Positions 5,682 through 6,744 of a stretch of DNA of 6,744 nucleotides are shown piece by piece. Every line of letters begins with the position of its first letter. Position 1 is the stretch's first letter. This DNA is from Rickettsiales bacterium (GTDB lineage: Bacteria; Pseudomonadota; Alphaproteobacteria; Rickettsiales; UBA1997): contig CANKYC010000063.1 in the NCBI GenBank assembly GCA_947487845.1, positions 1 through 6,744 of the forward strand. Direction: 5' to 3'. The notes under the pieces were generated by a model. That model made no database searches. It was not told the origin of the DNA and saw only the letters and a program-made list of their open reading frames with translations. A program made the translations under genes and the position numbers.

Positions 5682-5954
5682 TTATTTTTCCAACTTCATT
5701 TCCAAATAAGCGTTAGAAAGATTAATCGCTTTTTCAACTGCCAAAGAATTTTCGCGAAAAAGATGAGTTACCGCTTTTTTAATAAATTCTTGAGGATTTT
5801 CTTGCTTCGATAAAGTACGATGAAGCGACTTATTTAGCTGATCTATAATGATTCCCGCTTGGTTAAAACTTCCCGGATTTCTAAAATCGTCGGGCAATAA
5901 ATTATCCAGAAAATCAGCGCGTTGTTTTTGATAATTTTCAACTTTATTTGACAT
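5682..5954 (-). CDS. Hypothetical protein, 90 aa, no recognised domain
   Basis: I do not recognise this protein. It is soluble, charged, without Cys, signal peptide or membrane segment. A mostly helical N-terminal part ends at a PDDFRNPGSF turn (21-30), and a long amphipathic helical region covers roughly 32-88, including RTLSKQENPQEFIKKAV (46-62). The frame stays open upstream to 6092, but those extra 46 codons overlap the transporter pseudogene in another frame and look non-coding, so the ATG at 5954 is preferred; it gives a start 11 bp after the pseudogene stop. The gene probably shares a transcript with the phytase downstream, and formerly with the transporter upstream. The start has an A-rich leader and no Shine-Dalgarno sequence. 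Confidence 0.6.
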   Translation of the reverse strand: MSNKVENYQKQRADFLDNLLPDDFRNPGSFNQAGIIIDQLNKSLHRTLSKQENPQEFIKKAVTHLFRENSLAVEKAINLSNAYLEMKLEK

Positions 5955-5965
5955 AGTTTTTATTT

Positions 5966-6255
5966 TTAATGCACCAAAATCAGCATCAATATTCCGCAAG
6001 ATGTAAGTACAATTCCGATTGATTCTGCCTTGGTTAATTTTTCTTTTAAATGAAAAGCCGCTATTGAAAACTAAACCCGACATTAAAATCAAATAGAATA
6101 AGTGGAAATAACCACAATTATTGCGATGGGAAAAGGCAATATAAAAGCGACCATGAAACGGTTAAAACATCGAGTTTTTTATGAAGATCTTTTTGTTCTA
6201 AATTTCGAAAAGTTTGAAGCGCCGCAGCGGCAATGCTGTAAAATATCTAAGACAT
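5966..6255 (-). pseudogene. EamA/DMT-type transporter pseudogene, internally deleted and frameshifted
   Basis: From an ATG at 6255 the minus strand reads Met-Ser, then a TAG (6249-6247) where homologues commonly have Trp, then IFYSIAAAALQTFRNLEQKD and a Lys-Lys-Leu-Asp-x-Leu-x-x-x-Trp stretch, the typical first helix and loop of EamA transporters. After a frameshift near 6148 the next helix reads AFILPFPIAIIVVIS before a TGA (6091-6089). A third frame (6067-5966) gives SIAAFHLKEKLTKAESIGIV and a final helix ending LILVH, the typical end of an EamA repeat. Only about 100 codons remain of a protein normally near 300, so the middle is deleted. An intact gene would export or import small metabolites across the inner membrane. 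Stop, frameshifts and deletion together make it non-functional. Confidence 0.75.
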
Positions 6256-6275
6256 TTAATAAAAAAAATTTAGGA

Positions 6276-6304
6276 AATTAAGCAAATCATTTGCATAATA
6301 TCAA
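6276..6304 (-). promoter_or_regulatory. Possible promoter with a palindromic operator in its spacer
   Basis: On the minus strand a TTGATA (6304-6299) is followed 17 bp later by TTAATT (6281-6276), a good -35 and a poor -10. The perfect dyad GCAAAT-C-ATTTGC (6282-6294) lies inside the spacer, a common place for a repressor site. It would drive the pseudogene, the 90-aa gene and the phytase, with the first start about 20 bp downstream. Only the dyad is certain. Confidence 0.3.
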
Positions 6305-6305
6305 G

Positions 6306-6340
6306 CCCGAGTGGACCCCGTCGTGAAGACGGGGTGACAA
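6306..6340 (+). repeat. REP-like hairpin, left arm of composite repeat
   Basis: This 35-bp sequence is the exact inverse of 6474-6508. It contains its own perfect hairpin ACCCCGTC/GACGGGGT (6315-6322/6328-6335) with a 5-nt loop GTGAA. It is strongly GC-rich compared with the surrounding DNA. Confidence 0.9.
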
Positions 6341-6368
6341 GTTGGAAGTATGTAATTTAAGCGCAATC

Positions 6369-6472
6369 ATTGTTCCTTCGGGTAATTCTAAAGAATTGTT
6401 CCTTTGGGTAATTCTAAAGAATTGTTCCTTCGGGCAATTCTAAAGAATTGTTCCTTTGGGTAATTCTAAAGA
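6369..6472 (+). repeat. Four 26-bp tandem repeats made of overlapping palindromes
   Basis: Units at 6369-6394, 6395-6420, 6421-6446 and 6447-6472 are followed by a partial attgt. They differ only at one C/T site that alternates (ttcggg, ttuggg-type ttgggg position: C, T, C, T) and one further T-to-C change in unit 3. Unit boundaries form GAATT...AATTC hairpins, and aattc-taaa-gaatt links neighbouring units, so the whole array can fold in two registers. It has no spacers, so it is not a CRISPR array, and it has no open frame of note. Confidence 0.92.
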
Positions 6473-6473
6473 A

Positions 6474-6508
6474 TTGTCACCCCGTCTTCACGACGGGGTC
6501 CACTCGGG
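6474..6508 (-). repeat. REP-like hairpin, right arm of composite repeat
   Basis: This is an exact inverted copy of 6306-6340, with internal hairpin 6479-6486/6492-6499. The two arms enclose 133 bp holding the 26-bp tandem array and could together form a very large cruciform. The pair also separates the minus-strand cluster from the plus-strand carbonic anhydrase gene. Confidence 0.9.
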
Positions 6509-6613
6509 TCTGAAACCGCGTAAAATAATCTTCAAACAAAAACTTTACCATTAGTTTTATTATTCAGCGAACTTAGAATCTGTATTTAAAATTTTAGAAA
6601 TAAATTCATTGCT

Positions 6614-6619
6614 TATAAT
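6614..6619 (+). promoter_or_regulatory. Possible -10 box for the carbonic anhydrase gene
   Basis: A perfect TATAAT lies 72 bp before the start of the last gene, with a near extended -10 (TG 2 bp further upstream than the TGn position needs one less). No convincing -35 hexamer is seen at the right spacing. The rest of 6509-6691 is AT-rich and shows no other structure. Confidence 0.3.
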
Positions 6620-6691
6620 TTTTCAAAAAATTTAATTCGTTAATTCAGTTATTTAAAGCATCTTTCCAAATCAAAATTTTTTCACAAATCC

Positions 6692-6744
6692 ATGTCAGAT
6701 ATCGGCAAATTAGTCAGTGGTTTCAGGGTTTTTAAAGCTACAAC
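6692..6744 (+). CDS. Probable beta-carbonic anhydrase, N-terminus only
   Basis: Only 17 full codons are visible before the right edge: MSDIGKLVSGFRVFKAT. The pattern of an acidic start, a Lys-Leu-x-x-Gly-Phe/Tyr-x-x-Phe segment and a following Lys matches the first helix of bacterial beta-class carbonic anhydrases, which interconvert CO2 and bicarbonate with a Cys/His-bound zinc. The zinc-binding motifs lie beyond the window, so the call rests on N-terminal resemblance alone. The ATG has no Shine-Dalgarno sequence. It is transcribed away from the repeat-rich segment to its left. Confidence 0.5.
   Translation, partial: MSDIGKLVSGFRVFKAT

Noticed and set aside
5955..6092. 46-codon upstream extension of the 90-aa hypothetical protein
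   Set aside because: The same DNA encodes recognisable EamA transporter remnants in other frames, and the extension shows no protein-like pattern, so the ATG at 5954 is preferred.
6369..6472. Regular 26-bp repeats resembling a CRISPR array
   Set aside because: The units abut directly with no unique spacers, and no cas gene is nearby. It is a simple tandem array.

Overview
The window is AT-rich and comes from a Gram-negative bacterium. It carries an outer-membrane two-partner-secretion pore, a lipoprotein with a type II lipobox, and a cysteine phytase whose ancestral form seems to have had a signal peptide. The host is probably an alphaproteobacterium, possibly host-associated. That placement is inference from the gene mix, the repeat-rich intergenic DNA and one decaying transporter gene; no rRNA or tRNA is present to test it. 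No translation start here has a convincing Shine-Dalgarno sequence at normal spacing.

Layout: (1) 1-68, the possible minus-strand start of a membrane protein that runs off the left edge. (2) 71-416, two direct copies of a palindromic MITE-like element around a 14-bp tandem array. (3) 417-634, a 17-bp tandem duplication and a GC-rich block of four consecutive hairpins upstream of the next gene. (4) 635-1492, a parvulin-type prolyl isomerase lipoprotein. (5) 1493-1757, an intergenic stretch with a degenerate REP-like hairpin and a large inverted repeat. (6) 1758-3566, a ShlB/FhaC-type TpsB transporter. (7) 3604-3764, a 161-bp palindromic element with 34-bp near-perfect terminal inverted repeats. 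(8) 3776-4597, NAD(P)HX dehydratase (nnrD). (9) 4615-4781, an inverted copy of the first MITE family with an intact 9-bp target duplication. (10) A minus-strand cluster read from right to left: an EamA-type transporter pseudogene (6255-5966), a 90-aa unknown protein (5954-5682) and a PTP-like cysteine phytase (5605-4811). (11) 6306-6508, four 26-bp palindromic tandem repeats enclosed by two inverted REP-like hairpins. (12) 6692 to the right edge, the first codons of a probable beta-carbonic anhydrase.

The prolyl isomerase and the TpsB pore both act in the envelope: the first could assist folding of outer-membrane or secreted proteins and the second could export a TpsA partner, but no TpsA gene is in the window. 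NnrD is a housekeeping metabolite-repair enzyme. The phytase would be periplasmic or secreted if its signal peptide were intact; its signal-peptide codons now lie in a different frame from the enzyme, apparently through loss of one base in a homopolymer.

I found no complete new multigene system. The unusual content is in the non-coding DNA: at least three REP-like hairpin families, two MITE-like families, and two places where paired hairpin repeats enclose a short tandem array. The phytase frameshift and the transporter pseudogene suggest ongoing gene decay in the minus-strand cluster.
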